A DNA stretch of 14,883 nucleotides from Thermoplasmata archaeon (lineage in GTDB: Archaea > Thermoplasmatota > E2 > DHVEG-1), in contig QMSS01000018.1 in assembly GCA_003649715.1 (NCBI GenBank), forward strand, positions 1-14,883, in the 5' to 3' direction. The translations under genes were made by a program, and so were the position numbers. The notes below the pieces were generated by a model. That model was not told the DNA's origin, made no database searches, and saw nothing but the letters and a program-made list of their open reading frames with translations. This document shows, in pieces, positions 14,812 through 14,883 of the stretch. Every line of letters begins with the position of its first letter. Position 1 is the stretch's first letter.

Positions 14812-14832
14812 TCAAGAAATTCTCACCTCCAT
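14812..14832 (-). other. Strong Shine-Dalgarno sequence with possible tiny or overlapping ORF
   Basis: GGAGGTGA (minus strand, 14830-14823) is a perfect Shine-Dalgarno site seven bases before a TTG (14815) that opens a 60-codon frame running 101 bases into the DUF6580/DUF4430 gene in another frame. An ATG overlapping the site also opens a six-codon ORF (MEVRIS, 14832-14812). Neither has a recognisable product. A TATA-like GGATAAAAGC lies upstream near 14855. Confidence 0.25.
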
Positions 14833-14883
14833 ATTATAGAGTGTTACAAACGCTTTTATCCAACTTTCAACACTTTCCTTTGA

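Overview
The window looks like chromosomal DNA from a low-GC archaeon, most likely in or near the Thermoplasmatota. The evidence is archaeal TATA-type promoters, at least two probable leaderless genes, purine-rich Shine-Dalgarno sites for other genes, an SDR-type threonine dehydrogenase very like the Thermoplasma enzyme, a pyridoxal phosphate synthase subunit with the long archaeal insertion, and a secreted protein packed with N-glycosylation sequons. The lineage is an inference from recalled family resemblance, not from a marker gene. I see no rRNA, tRNA, CRISPR array, transposase or phage gene.

Layout. Positions 1-1355 (+): a one-carbon pair, metV (cut by the left edge) and metF, overlapping by ATGA. 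A wobble-paired RNA hairpin plus a T-run follows. 1657-2370 (+): a secreted or membrane-anchored sequon-rich protein. 2371-2713: an AT-rich control region with two nested inverted repeats, each enclosing a TATA-like element. 2714-6042 (+): a very large RND/MMPL exporter gene interrupted by a -1 type frameshift in an A7 tract and by an in-frame TAA. 6143-7120 (+): threonine dehydrogenase. 7209-8315 (+): a bacterial-type FbaB aldolase. 8468-10225 (+): a leuC/leuD-type dehydratase operon. 10355-11056 (-): a radical SAM protein of unknown role. 11340-12961 (+): the pdxS-pdxT operon. 13058-13626 (-): a stand-alone Lrp/AsnC RAM-domain protein and a small membrane protein. 13705-14733 (-): a DUF6580-like membrane domain fused to an extracytoplasmic DUF4430 (transcobalamin-like) domain.

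Most of the window is housekeeping metabolism: methylene-THF reduction, threonine catabolism, sugar phosphate metabolism, branched-chain or related 2-oxoacid chain elongation, and vitamin B6 synthesis. The less ordinary parts are the interrupted exporter with its symmetric promoter region, the membrane/DUF4430 fusion, which could be a vitamin (possibly cobalamin) uptake component, and the unassigned radical SAM enzyme. The MetV-MetF pair fits a tetrahydrofolate-based methyl branch, which would use cobalamin downstream, but nothing in the sequence directly ties the two ends of the window together. I do not see a clear multi-gene new system; the most novel-looking items are single-gene architectures and one regulatory region.
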